Positions 38,112 through 50,041 of a DNA stretch of 64,000 nucleotides are shown piece by piece. The stretch is from assembly GCA_024734555.1 (NCBI GenBank), contig JANPWX010000336.1, positions 1-64,000 on the forward strand, written 5' to 3'. The translations under genes were made by a program, and so were the position numbers. Below the pieces are notes generated by a model. The model had not been told where the DNA came from. It made no database searches and saw only the letters and a list, made by a program, of their open reading frames with translations. Source of the stretch: Trochalopteron elliotii. Lineage: Eukaryota > Chordata > Aves > Passeriformes > Leiothrichidae. Each line of letters opens with the position of its first letter. Within the stretch, counting starts at the first letter, position 1.

Positions 38112-39634
38112 CTGAAAAAAAGACAAATTAAGGCATCTGTTAGGACACAGGCACCCTATTTGAATAAACCTTTTCAAAGGGAGGAAATTCCCATGTTACT
38201 AAATACAGTTCACATCCCAACTTTGGCACACCATTAGGTCTAAAGGATACCCATGATAAATACAAAGAATTAACATGCACTGCACTCCACTGGGCTGTTA
38301 ATGGGGGTAAAGCAAGGCTGGTTTGTCCTTAACACTTCAAATAAATTAAAAACAATAATAGTACATATAGAGGTAAAAAAAATTACTCTAATGAAAACAT
38401 ATGTAAAAATAAAAGACTGCTTCAACAACAACAACAAACAACCACAAAACAAACAAAAAAACCTGAAACAGTGGTAAATAGAAACCACACAAGGAAGCAT
38501 AACTATGAAATGAGAAAGATGAAATAATAAATTATGAAATAATTTAGAACACTTTTGTAGGGGTTTGGAACATCCAGGATGACATACTGCTTTAAGGCTG
38601 AAATGAAAATTCACTTCTCGCATTTGTGCATTGGTTTCTTTGACTTGCTTTTATTGTATTGCCATGAAGCATCAGAAATTTTAAGTACAGAGCTGGGTAC
38701 ATGGAAAAGGCATTCACTTTTCTTTTCTCAAACGATTTTGTTAATCTCTCAGTTCCTCTGCACATCAACTGTGTGTAGTCCTACAGAACAGAGCTGACCC
38801 TATGCTTATTTACTCTGCTATAGAGACAAAAGTATTTACTACCACATGTAGTTACTCAGGCTCTGCCAGAGCAATAATCCCCTAGAAACACAAACTCTAC
38901 TTACTTCTAATAACACTTGGAAAAAAATAGGATACAGCAACTTGCTTGTTGAGTATTTTGTACCCTCAAAGCTAGACATATAGTGACTCTCTCCAGAGCT
39001 CCACCTTATATTTAAAGATGTTTAAGATGACGTTGAGTTTTATTTAAGCCCAACCTTTTGTTCAATTGTGGCTCACATGTCACACGGGGAAAGGCCTGGC
39101 TGATGCTTTATTCTCAACCACAGTCCTGGGCAAGACAACTCGAAGGTCCGGGAAGGTGTGATCCCACCCCTGCCCTTGTGCTCCCCGCAGCCCCCGAGCC
39201 CGAGCGCCGCCGCCCCGGGGGAAGGCGGGGGGCAGCCGGGGCTTGGCGGTGCCCGGGCAAGGTCGCGCCCGGCTGTCACCTGCTGCCAGCATGGGACTGA
39301 CTCCCTGCCGCCGGGAAGTGGAGCAAAGGTCGGGAAATCACGGGGATGGATACGCTGGGGCTCCCGGGGCTGCCCAAGCCCCGGCTGCCTCCTGCGATGG
39401 GGATACGGCAGCGCACATAAAGCGCCTGTAACGCTACGTGTATACAGACCACACACATCCACACCCTCCAAACACACACAGAGACGCGTACAAACATCCA
39501 CACAGAACGGACAGCACATACAGACAGCCCCGAGCCGGTGGGCGAGGACACTCACGCCGCTCCTTAGGGAAGCCAAGCTCAGGGGCGCTCACCCACCCTC
39601 AGGGATCGGAGCCTTCCGGCCCAGCGGTGCTCAC
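38112..39634 (-). other. ACADL: ACADL intron 1
   Basis: A 1.5 kb intron. Its 5' half (above about 39130) belongs to the CpG island; the rest is AT-rich with no recognised repeat. Confidence 0.88.
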
Positions 39635-39708
39635 CTGGGCTGGGCGGAGAAGGGCCGGGAGCCGGCGGTCCGCAGGAGGCCGCGCAGGCGGAGCAGCCGC
39701 GTCGCCAT
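39635..39708 (-). CDS. ACADL: ACADL coding exon 1 (start codon, mitochondrial presequence)
   Basis: The ATG is at 39706-39708 in the context AAGATGG, a good Kozak match. It encodes MATRLLRLRGLLRTAGSR and ends at residue 24 plus two bases, before a CAG|GTGAGC donor. The Arg/Leu-rich start without acidic residues fits a mitochondrial import signal. Confidence 0.94.
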
Positions 39709-39711
39709 CTT

Positions 39712-39745
39712 ACGGGACAGGGCGGGACAGGACAGGACAGGGCGG
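39712..39745. repeat. GGGACAGG-type tandem repeat beside the ACADL start codon
   Basis: Several imperfect copies of GGACAGG/GGGACAGGGC lie in tandem on the plus strand, 4 to about 37 bases upstream of the ACADL ATG, so they probably fall in its 5' UTR or core promoter. Confidence 0.75.
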
Positions 39746-40159
39746 CCCCGCCGCGGGAGCCCCGGGAGTCATCCCTGCGCCCGCCTACCTACGGCTGATA
39801 ATCTCTTCCGGGCCGGAGGCGGCCGTATGGCGACACGGCAGGATAATTAATATTTTTCTAATGGAGCTTTGCAATCAGGGGAGCGGGAGCAAAGGTGACA
39901 GCCACACGAAGGGGTTGGGCGCTGAAGGCGGCTCGTGGGATGGCACCCGGCGTGAGGGACGAACCGCCGGGCCATGGCTCCCTCCTCCTCCTCCTCCTTC
40001 CGAGACCTCAGGAAAGGCGCTGACACCATGGCGGGAACCTGAGCGCCCTCCCCTGAGGGCTGCCCCTCACGGGGCATTTTCGCCATTTTGCGTTCATGGG
40101 CCCGGTTCTCCTGGTGTCAAAGGGTTATGATTTGCAGAACCTGCCCACCAAAATAATTT

Positions 40160-40352
40160 AGACTTTTTGTGTGTGTGTTTTTATTTATTGGTTTGTTTGT
40201 TTTTTTTGTGTGTGTGTGTTTTTTTTTTTTGTGGCTTTTGTTTGTTGGGGTTTTTTTTCTTTTTTTTTCTTTTATATTTCTTTTTTCTCTTTTTTAAATT
40301 TTTCTCCCCCCCCCCTCTTTTTTTTCTTTTTTCTTTTTTTTTCTTTTTTTGA
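40160..40352. repeat. GT/T-rich low-complexity tract, homopyrimidine over its right half
   Basis: The plus strand is almost entirely T with interspersed G (GTGTGTGT blocks), then T and C with a long C run near 40303-40315. The right half is nearly pure pyrimidine on one strand. Phe-rich frames across it are not genes. Confidence 0.92.
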
Positions 40353-40419
40353 CTGCTGGTTCTCTAAATTAGGTGGTTTATGATTACTGTGTGTAGGGCC
40401 TTTCCAAAGGATGGAGGTG

Positions 40420-40860
40420 TTGCCCATCGCACAGCACCAGTTCACACACTGAGGCAAAGTATTTTCTATTTTCTTTTTATTCTAGTTTGCATAAAGTAGG
40501 GAGCTAGGTGGTAACCCATAACAGGGTAGCTCGCCATTCATCAAAGCTTTACACTATTTATAGACATTAACAAACAAAGGCATACATTTTATTGCATAAC
40601 CTCTTTATTGATGAGTACTCAACCCCTTATTTGCTAGTTATAACTCCTACTTCTCATGCAAATTAGTCCTCGTGTGCAGTTCTTTCCTCAATTTGAGTCT
40701 GGAGTCTGTTTTGAGTAGGTGGTTGATGAGCCAGTGATCACAATCTCCCACTGCCAGAATTACCTTTCCTCCAGTTACTGCATTGCTCATAACTGTATTG
40801 ATTAACAACTAAAAAAAACCAAAACAAACACCTCGAAGTTTTACTCAAACAGTTATTCAC
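40420..40860 (-). mobile_element. Probable solo LTR of an endogenous retrovirus, minus orientation
   Basis: On the minus strand, in order: TGTGAATAAC at the left end, AT-rich U3-like sequence, a TATA box CTATAAATAG (40554-40563), an AATAAA (40476-40481) about 75 bases later, and a GGGCAACA end near 40422. This order and spacing are those of an LTR. No flanking viral genes are seen. I could not find a clean target-site duplication. It has the same orientation as ACADL, whose start is about 0.7 kb further on. Confidence 0.45.
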
Positions 40861-40865
40861 ATATT

Positions 40866-40877
40866 GGGGGGGGGGGG
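40866..40877. repeat. G12 homopolymer
   Basis: Twelve consecutive G followed by CGCG. It may be real or a sequencing artefact. Confidence 0.9.
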
Positions 40878-43800
40878 CGCGATATCAGAGCAGGCATTTC
40901 TCTAAGGAAGAGCAAACTACTGGAAGTAGGGAGAAGGATAAAGATTTAATAGTCTGCTCATACTTCTTCATCCCTTTGACTCCTGAGGTCACCCTGCTGA
41001 AGGGAGCACAGTTCTGACAGAGGATGCTCTCCCAAGTAACCCATTTTGGGAGAGTTTTCAGCCTTAAATGGGCATTTTTCTCCACTTTTACCAACAATAC
41101 CCTGACCTACAAACTGATAGATATAACTAGATACGCATAGAGATCTCACAACTAGATCTGATACCTAGAAAGTATGTGTTACCAATCATCATTAAATATG
41201 GGGTGAAAATTATATAGAGTTCTCATAATTGGGGGTTTTACATACTTCCCTCACTTCCTGTGTGGTGTTGTGTAACTTTCAGTGATTACCCTCTGGAGTC
41301 ATAAGATGACACAAGAAAATTCAGCAAAACGGAGGGTTTGAACCTTGATGTTTGTCGAGAAATAAAACAAATGCTGAAAAGGCTCAAAGTGCAAAGCAGA
41401 TTGGACCAGAAGGTATTTTTTAAAACTTCATCATTTTAAACTAATACTTTATTGGGAGTGAATGTACAATATCTTTTGAAAGAATGCTTGTGGCTTGGGT
41501 GGGTTTTTTTTTTTTTTTTAATATTGATCCATAGTCTAAACCCGTTGTAAAGTTTTTTAACACATGTAAAAAATATTTTCAGCTACTGTGTTCCTACACC
41601 TTAAGCCAGGAGATGGCACTAGGGGAATAGTTATTCCCATGGATGGGCCTGGCTGAAAGCAGCAACGCTTCTCCCCCCACCAGGGACAGTGTTTTCAGTG
41701 TGACACGTCGGCGATACACTGAGCTGTCTGTGCTTACAGACAGAAGCATCTGCATTACAAAACCAGTTGCAGCCTGGAAACTTGTCCTGTTTTTTCATTT
41801 GGGAGTCTGATCTCATATTGTTTTATCAGAGTAGGCAGGAGGGAACCATGCAGGAGCAGTTGAGAAGGAAAAAGTAAAAAGGAGATTGTTGGGAATTACT
41901 AGAAGTAAAATATGGCTATGTTTATGAGCTCCTGACAAGTACAGCCTTCTGGAAAGTGCCTTCCTTAAGCTGGTGTAGGCTCCTGGGTAAGCCCAACACC
42001 TTGGTCATAGGTCTGTTAGCAGGCAGGAGGCTGACAGGGAGATTTGCATTCCCAGGGATGCCAGGTCACCCAGTTTACTGTCTTGGTAGCTTTGTTATAG
42101 CAAGAAAATCTGGCAGGACATATTCCATCACATATGCACCTATGCACTGTAATGGAGCTGAGGGATGGCAGATCTTGTCCTAAGCCACAGAAAAGTAAAC
42201 TTCAGGCTTCAAGGATCCATTTTTGGGATCAGGAAGTACCTTAATCAGACAGTGGCAATCAGATTGACATTTGGCATTCTTTGGGGAAGAAGAGTGGCTA
42301 CAAAAATAGGACATTAAGAACAGTCTTTTTTCCTTTTCAATGTGCTTGCAGAAAACAGACTAGAAGTAGATACTACAACAGGACAGAGAGTGCAAATGCA
42401 TTGTTGCTCCTTACAGATGCTGTTTCCAGTTCAGGGCTGTGCTTTTCTTGCAACAGTCTAATGGGTCTTTACAGAGACACAGCAGAGCCAGGGTTAAGTG
42501 ACAGTACTGTACTCCTTCTTAGCCCTGTCTGGTCCCTGCACATCTGCTCCTCCTGGGAGCATAGTCACAGGCTGAAATCTCTAATTCTTATTTTTCTGCC
42601 CTTCATGGTGATGTTTTCTCTTCGTTCTGGTCATCTCCCATACCAGCACAGGATCTGTCCCTCCTTGCTGAACTCTGGTGTAGGTGGCTCAGGAGAGGAT
42701 ATGATTTGCCCTGGATTATTGGTGTAAATTGTCCTGAGTTAGTAGTTCTCCCCTGCTGGGTTAGTGGCAGACTTTTTCCTTTGCCACTCCAAATGGCACA
42801 GATCTCTGTTACTCTCTGATAAACACTGTGACTCTCCTCAGGCCCAGAAGTAACAGTATCCACTCCTGTGCTGTTAGAACTGTTGCCACCACAGTGTAAG
42901 GACAGCCAGTCACAGGGCTCCCCTACAGTGTGGACAGCCCTGACCTGAGGACTTTGTGACATTTGGGCTTTGCTATGGGTTGGTTTGGTTGAGCAGTCTC
43001 TTTTCAGTCCCCCATTTATAGTTGGGTTTTTTTCATTATTTCCAGTATTAGTAAGTCATTGCTCCAGCTGGAAAGGATCTGCATTCTCTTCAGTGTCTGC
43101 TGTGCTGTGAACAATGTCTAACATATTTACTACAGTGAATGTAATTTAAAACATTATCTTACTGAAAAAAATGCACATGGCCTTGCTAGATACTAAGGTA
43201 GCAAATAAAGGAATTGTAGGTTACCTGGAGAAAAAGTGTTCAGAGATCTGTGGGTAAGACAGGTTGAAATGAAATTTGGGTTGTTTTTTGTCAAACTTAA
43301 TGTTTATCTGAGAAACATGTATTCTCCAGACATGAAGACTATACAAGTATATTCAGGTAAGAACAGCCATGTAAAAAGAATTATCTGTTTTTAAGAAGAG
43401 GTAAGTTTTGCAGACTTTCATTCCCGCTGCAAAGCAAAAGAACTTTTAAAGGAATTGAGCAAACAAGTCTCATTGTATGCTTTTTTTCTGTCACATAATT
43501 CACCTGCAACTTTCCATGTCCATTCCTGAGGTGGGATATCATTAGTCCTGTTACATCTGCAGCAGCATCTGTTGCTTTGGAAGGGTGTTCTCCTCCAGGG
43601 ATAGGCATGTTAGATTTTATTTTGATAACAGATAACTTAATCTGAAAAACTACCAGTTAATGTAGCCCTTGGATGCAACTGTCCTAATTTTTCTCAGAGC
43701 TTTATTGTCATGTGCTTGCCTTTGAATAATGTTTGCTATCTAAGGTACAAATCTGAAGTGGAAGATCTGCTTATAGATATTTTCTTCTGAAGGGATCAGT

Positions 43801-44480
43801 CATTCTGAGCAGCTCACCTGACAGATGTTGCCACCATGTCCCAGCCCTGGGGGTGATTTCTGACAGAAAATCTCTGTACAGAAGAGATTTTCTGTAATAA
43901 GGTCTCTGTATGTGGGTAAGGGAAGCTCCTGCTCAAACAGCTGTGGTGTATCTGTGTCCTCTCTGTTGCCACATGTGGTCTGTAAAGCCAAGCTGCAGGA
44001 TCTGACCAGAGGCTTTGAAAACACAACAATGGGCAGCACTGGCCCCTCTCACAAAGCACTTTATTTCCTTTTTAGACTTTCAGTCTGTGTTGCAAAGAGT
44101 GAGTCCAACTGTTCGTGTCCAACATTCATGATATGAATAGCCTAGAGGCTTGGTTTCTGAGTAGGTTATTTAAAGCTGATGTGCTGTCTTTTTTCAAGAA
44201 GAATACAGTGCCAATTTAGCATGGGTGCCCATCAGGGGACTTCCATGTTCTTCATCCAACTTTTTTGTGTTGGCATTATAGTGCAGGGGGAGCTGGAATA
44301 AGATGCAGAGCTCTCAGCTTACTTCTCCCTTGATACGTGACTCTCCTGAGTGTGCCTTTGCATGGGGTCACACCCTGTCAGTGGTGTGGGTGTGACACAA
44401 TGTGACAGACACAGAGGAGCAGCAGGGAATGGTCGTGTCTTTAAGTGGGAATGGGCCCCTGCTAACCAGCTCTCCTTCCT
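40878..44480. other. Intergenic sequence between MYL1 and ACADL
   Basis: No gene, RNA gene or repeat is recognised with confidence. Open frames of 60-148 codons occur but have no family features and no splice context. Confidence 0.7.
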
Positions 44481-44484
44481 TCAT

Positions 44485-44989
44485 GGACACCTTGAGTATT
44501 GTGTCCAGTTCTGGGCCCCTCAGTTTGGGAAGGATGTTGAGATGCTTGAACGTGTCCAGAGGAGGGCAACAAAGCTGGTGAAGGGCTTGGAAAACAAGCC
44601 ATATGAGGAACAACTGAGGGAGCTGGGGTTGTTTAGCCTGGAGAAAAGCAGACTCAGAGGTGACCTTATCACTCTATAACTTCCTGAAGGGTGGTTGTAG
44701 ACAGCTGGGGGTTGGTCTCTTTCTCCAGGCGGCAACTGACAGAACGAGAGGACACGGTCTTAAGCTGCATCAAGGGAAATATGGGTTAGATATTAGGAAG
44801 AAGTTTTTCATGGAAAGAGTGATTAAATACCAGAATAGTCTGCCTGGGGAGGTGGTGGAGTCACCATCCCTTGATGTGTTTATAAAAAGACTGGATGTGG
44901 CACTCAATGCCATGATCTAGTTGAGGTGTCAGGGCTGGGTTGGACTTGATCTTGAAGCTCTCTCCCAACCTACATGTGATTCTGTGATC
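44485..44989 (+). mobile_element. CR1 LINE, 3' half kilobase with ORF2 remnant
   Basis: About 500 bases of the CR1 3' end on the plus strand. It retains the C-terminal end of the ORF2 reverse-transcriptase protein: [36 protein letters not shown], then LDIRKKF and VVESPSLDVF. The reading frame breaks near 44670, so two frames are needed. The tail has GGTTGGACTTGAT and ATTCTGTGAT motifs. It is 5'-truncated and dead. Confidence 0.95.
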
Positions 44990-47900
44990 CTGGCAGAGCA
45001 CCATGACACTGAGCACATGTAGCATATAGGCACACAGCTGGCAGGAGAGCCATCTCCTGTGCCTGGGGGCAACAGAGAGATCCCACAGCCCTCCAAGGCC
45101 TGTGTGTGAGGTCCAGCAGTAGCTGGGAATCAGCAGAAAGAGGCACTTGGGAGTCCAGTTAGGGAGTCCCATGAGCTGAGAATGAGACTTGGCAGGTTTG
45201 AAGGTGAGGGTGGCAGGTGATATCTCACCATGGGATGGATTTGGTTTTCCCTGGGTCTTCCAACATGAAACCTCAAAGTAACATATTTTAAAAAGGTTAC
45301 TAGTCTAGGATGCTGTCCTGAAGCCCATGCAGGCATATCTTTGTCTGTTGGTTAGATAGCTGTTGGCAGCTTTCAGCATGCAGCAGCACCGATTTGGAGC
45401 TTGACCGTATGAGTCAATGCTCAGTAAATTATTTCAAAATCACTTCTACAAAAGCTGAAGAAGAGCAGCAGTTTCACTGGGAAACTATCTGCACTCCCAG
45501 TGAAGACAGAAGTTACACACTGAAGGCCTGGTTTCCTCTGTAGGAAGAATTTGTTAAGCCTGATACTAAAGAAGGAAGTTTCAACTACTCAGATGTTCAT
45601 CAGTTTGTGTTTACGTTGACATGTGGCACAGGGTAAAAGCTCTCAAAGAGGGCTATGAAGAATTCAATTTTTCAGTGAAGTTTGTCTCTTGATGGGTTTT
45701 GTCCTATGTAAATCAGCTGCAGACCATTAAAAATGCACTTGATTTTTGAGCAACCTAGATCAGAGCAGCAGTTTGGGAATATAAAAGGCACATAAAGGCA
45801 CCTGCTGAACACAGGAGACATGAATATACTTAAGGTGTTGCTGAAGGTTGAAAACATTGCATGAAACAGGGCTGCACAAGTAAGGCATTATCTCCCAGAA
45901 AAGGACTACTCTCTTGATGTATAGTAAGTGTTATAGTTGTGTTAGGATGAAATTATACTTCTGGACTTTTTATTGTATCTGAATCAAAATGAGTGGCATC
46001 CTGTGTTGTGGTATAAAATACTTCTAGTAGTGTTTTAAAGCATCTCTGTTCAAGCAGTCTCGATGCTTACAGATTCAGACTTCATGTTTGGTTTTGGTTT
46101 GGTATTTAGGAGAAAGCCACTCCATTTGGCTGATTTAATAGAGCTGAAATGATAAAGACAACAATGAGATCAACCCTCATGAACTACTTTTTCTTCAGAA
46201 GTGGCAAGTACTTTTTCAGCTAGGGTTTCATAATTCTAAATTCTGTGGCTTTACTGCTCTTTTAACACTTTTTTTTTTTTTATGTGCAGAATACACATGT
46301 ATCATTTCACGTATCAGTTACTGGGGGTTTGGATACAGTAACTCTAACGAGCTACTCAGTATTTCCTTCACAGGTCTTCAGCTGCAATCCACTTTACTTC
46401 AGCCTTTACCTAAAAACATTCTCACCGATTCAGAGTTGGTGATTGTCTTGATTTTGGAGACAAATTTCAGGAGAAAATGCCCTGGAATGAGTGTTTCCTC
46501 TAAAGAGAAAAGAACTTCAAGAGCTCCCTTTTCTTCTGCCAATGAGAAGAAGTTGATAATTGATATCAATGAGTGTAAGTGAAAAAAAGAGAACTGTTTA
46601 TTAACAAAAAAAGTGTGCATGTGGAGTGTCTGCAAGGCACAGAAAAGGATTGAATAAATGCTAGATACAAACTCCTGGAAACTTACCCTCCACCCACACA
46701 CACTCCCACACACCCACCCACAGCAGAACCTAAAAAAACTCAAAAAATGCCTGGGGAAGAAAAATACATGTGCTGACCACATGGGCCAGAAAACAAAATG
46801 GTGACTGGTCCATTTTGTCTCCAGGAAGGGGAAGAGGAGTTCATGTAGCAGCCTGGACCAGAGCAGATGGGAAACCTGTTGAATTTCTATCAGAGGTGAA
46901 CAGGAGGTACAGTGAGAGCATCAACCTTTGTTCTGAAGATCTGATGCACTCCTGAGTGACTTATGAGACAGACCAGAAGAAACCTTTTAAGTTAAACAAA
47001 GGTAGAAGTGTTTTATGTGTTATCTTCTAAAAACTGGCTTAGCTTTTGAAATAGGATGTTTACAAATGAGAAACTCTGAACTGAAACCACTTTTTAAACT
47101 AATGAGGCAGTTAATAAGCACCATCATGTGCATGAAGGGGAACAACTTAAAAAATTGTAGTGTTCACCATAGCATGGAGTAAAAAATATGTCTGTTTTTG
47201 TGTCACAAGGAGCCAAAGAAAATGCCTTCCTGAGCAAATAGTCTGGAGAGCTGATACTTAGAAATACAAAAGAGAAAACTTATTTTGGTTTTGTGTCTCT
47301 CAGTTGGTAAAGCTGAGGAATGTAATAGCCTAAGAAGAAGTCCAGGCTGTGGTTTCAGGTGTATATGGCATGATAACATACACAATGTTCTTGTTGTTCC
47401 TTGAATGATGCAAAATTCTAAACTGGGTAACAAAAACATGAGAAGCAGTTAATCCCTTTTACCTGGAAGGAGGTGTATCTTTCTCTTATTTTTGCTGGTT
47501 TCAGAATTTAAAAATTCCAAAAAATCCCAGGGTTTTCTTGAGCCTTGGAAAAGAGTTCAGTCATTGGAATTGGAAAGAGCTGCTTCTCTTAAGAGAAGAG
47601 AGACTCCTTGATGAGTCCTAAGTTGTTTTCCAGGAGCTCTGGAAAACAATCTAGAAACTTTGTTTGCTGACTGGATCTCTACGTGTTATTGATAGGGTGG
47701 ATGGCAATTCCTTTTTTGCAGCTATTTTAAGGCTTTCTGCAGTCATATTTTCTTGTAAAGTTTTAAAAGTGTCTCACAGGCTCTCTGTAGCCTCTTCTCC
47801 AAGCTTTTAATACTAAGTGGTGGCCCCAGACATACTTAATGTTCTGCTGGGTGGATGAGGGTTATGTTCTTATGACTGGCTAATTAGTTAGGCTCTAGGA

Positions 47901-49736
47901 AATGAAATACCACCATCCTCATCATAGTTGTGGGCAGAGGATGTGACTGAAGGAGACATCCAATGGGGTTTTCTGTGACAGTAAAGTTAAACTTTTTGAG
48001 GTTACAAACTCTGTGCTGTACTGACCTTCCTACAAGATATACCTGACTACAAGGTTTCTTCATTATTTTCTCTTCCTTTATATCCAGCTATGAAAAATTA
48101 AGCATGGCCATGCCCTTGAGATTTTTAAGAAAGGCCTCATGCAATTCTGCCTGTTCCAGAAGGGCTTTGAATTCAGTAACACTTCTATCATGAAAAGGAG
48201 CTCTTTTTTAAACGGGTTGTATCACAAGACCTTCCCTTCAGTGCAAGCATTCTGTGGCTGCCAACTGCAAATCTGCATGAAATGTGGACCAAGTTTCAAG
48301 ACCAAAACCCTGAATATGTGGTTGGCTTAAGTGCTTGAGACTTTTTTTCCCCAACTCTAACAAATTCTAGATGCTTTGTTTCTTCATATTTTCACATCCA
48401 AGCCTGCTTCACAAATCTCATGGCAACCACGAGAGAGACATCTACTCTTTTTATTCCATGTGGTTTACTTGCGATTTCTTGGTTCCTGTAGCAGAGCCAT
48501 AGAAAAACAACCTGCAGTGTGGTGTGGTAGAAGCATGTTAGGCACTCCTCCTCACTTTTGGTTTTCTTAAGGATCTGCCTTCATGGAAAATGGATGTGAC
48601 CCATGCTACACAGCTCTGTCCTGCTAGGTAAGATCAAAAGAGGTTGGCAATTGTTCCATCCTGCATGCTCTGATGTGCACTAAAGGCACAACAGTTAGTT
48701 CCTTTTGCTGCCTAGCAGACAACAGGGAGGTGAGAAGGAAAAGGTTGGCACAGGGAAAGGCACACAAAGGAGAAGTGTTCTAGGTGGCTGTGGAGAACAT
48801 AACTGCTGAGCAGTGTGAGATGCTGCTTTTAGCATTGGCTTTCTCAAGACTTTGTGCTGTGTCCCTGTCCTGGTCCCTCTCCTGATGTGCTCCTCATTGA
48901 CCAGTTTTACTCACATGACCATGAAGAGGCCAAGTGAGCTTCAAAGGATGTTTGTCAGGTTGAGCACGAGCTGAATTCCTTGCATCCACTGGCTGCAATT
49001 CATCCTGTGACATTTCTCTGTGCCTCAGTGCCTTTCATCCAGCATTAGACTGTACTCTCCAGCAAAATAAATGATGCATGGAAACTGAGGAGATATGATG
49101 AAAGTGAATTTTTCTGCTTAAAAGTATAATTGCAGATAACTATTATCATTGCTATTTCTTTTAACCAGTGTGAATAATCCCTCTTGAAATACTTTTCATG
49201 TTGCTGAGGAAATACATGGATGTTTTTTATGGCTTTTATCAATCTGCCTCATTCATTTCTTACTGCAAAGCCTTTCCAGAGGGCTGGCAATAGCCTTTCT
49301 TTTACAACAAACTGTTTGATTTAGGAGTGCTGCTACCCATTATTGCTACATTGGTGGAGAAATGGTAGTTTATGAGCTAATCTATACCATGCTCCCAAAC
49401 CACAGATTTTGATAATGTAAAATTCAATTTAATGCTCTAATAAGCCATGGTCTGATATGCACTGTGCCAATTAGTCTAGAAGGTAGGTGTGTGTGAAATT
49501 TGCTATTTTCAGCAACATTTGATACTTCATTTTAAAGTAAATGTAAGTGCCTGGGTAAATGAAAGTATTGCATTTTTTGTTATAAAATAAATGAGAAAGA
49601 ACAGGTTACTAAAGAAGTATCTTTGTTATATGTTTGAGCACTTCCTTGTATCCCTGTAAAAGTCAGCCTCCCTGGCATAAGAAGGGAATGGATTTAAATC
49701 TGTGGGAGAATTGCATTGACAATAAGATAGTACTTG
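44990..49736. other. Intergenic sequence between MYL1 and ACADL
   Basis: No recognisable gene. A C/A-rich stretch near 46690-46722 is low complexity. Nothing else could be named. Confidence 0.65.
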
Positions 49737-50041
49737 TGTGGCGGTTTAAAACCAGCTGGAATTAAATTCCAAATAAGCTGCTTCCCTCCCCCTGCCCCGC
49801 TCTGGTGAGAGAGGGACAAAGGTAAAGACTATGGATTGAGATAAAAACAGGCAATAGGATGAAAAATTAACAAGCAACAGTATTAATAATAAACATATGC
49901 AAAAGAGAGGGTGATTTAAACACAGAGGCAGACTCCTGGTCATTGGCAATTTCTCTGAGGAAGAAACAGAACAAAATGGCACAAGTTCACCTTTTTTCCC
50001 CCTGATTTGAGTGGTATAGAATAGCAGCCTGATCACACACA
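49737..50041 (+). mobile_element. Probable diverged ERV LTR
   Basis: The start TGTGGCGGTTTAAAACCAGC, followed by CTCCCCCTGCCCCG, a GGTGAGAGAGGGA stretch and TTGAGATAAAAACAG, resembles the 5' end of a passerine-type LTR family as I remember it. A possible right end is the CACACACA at about 50041, flanked by CTTG on both sides, which would be a 4-bp duplication. The end is uncertain and the element may be internally deleted. Confidence 0.5.

Larger units (their letters stand above)
24150..39745 (-). other. ACADL: ACADL gene, complete: long-chain acyl-CoA dehydrogenase, mitochondrial
   Basis: Eleven coding exons join in phase to give 431 codons plus stop; the human protein is 430 residues. The enzyme is an FAD flavoprotein of the mitochondrial matrix that makes the trans-2 double bond in long and branched acyl-CoAs at the first step of beta-oxidation and passes electrons to ETF. 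The N-terminus (MATRLLRLRG...) is Arg/Leu-rich and lacks acidic residues, as a mitochondrial presequence should. Signature 1 (AMTEPGAGSD) lies at residues 172-181 and signature 2 (HGGWGYMWEY) at 388-397. Glu292 in the QERLL context is the catalytic base expected for LCAD. Gly413 in IYGGTNE occupies the position where MCAD has its catalytic Glu. Together these separate it from MCAD, SCAD and VLCAD. All introns are GT-AG, and the gene looks intact. Confidence 0.96.
39130..40130 (-). promoter_or_regulatory. ACADL: CpG island and ACADL promoter
   Basis: High GC and dense CpG over about 1 kb, covering exon 1, the 5' part of intron 1 and upstream sequence. No TATA box is evident near the start, as expected for a housekeeping-type promoter. 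Tandem GGGACAGG-like units lie directly upstream of the ATG (39712-39745). Long open frames in this island on both strands are composition artefacts. Confidence 0.8.

Noticed and set aside
39158..40130. Two overlapping 230-codon plus-strand open frames
   Set aside because: They lie in the ACADL CpG island, where stop codons are rare by composition. The protein text is Pro/Arg/Gly-rich without domains, and they overlap exon 1 on the other strand.
40167..40383. Phe/Leu-rich 'membrane' frames
   Set aside because: Pure consequence of the T-rich tract.
46680..46725. CCCACACACACTCCCACACACCC stretch
   Set aside because: Simple CA/CCA low complexity, no further meaning.
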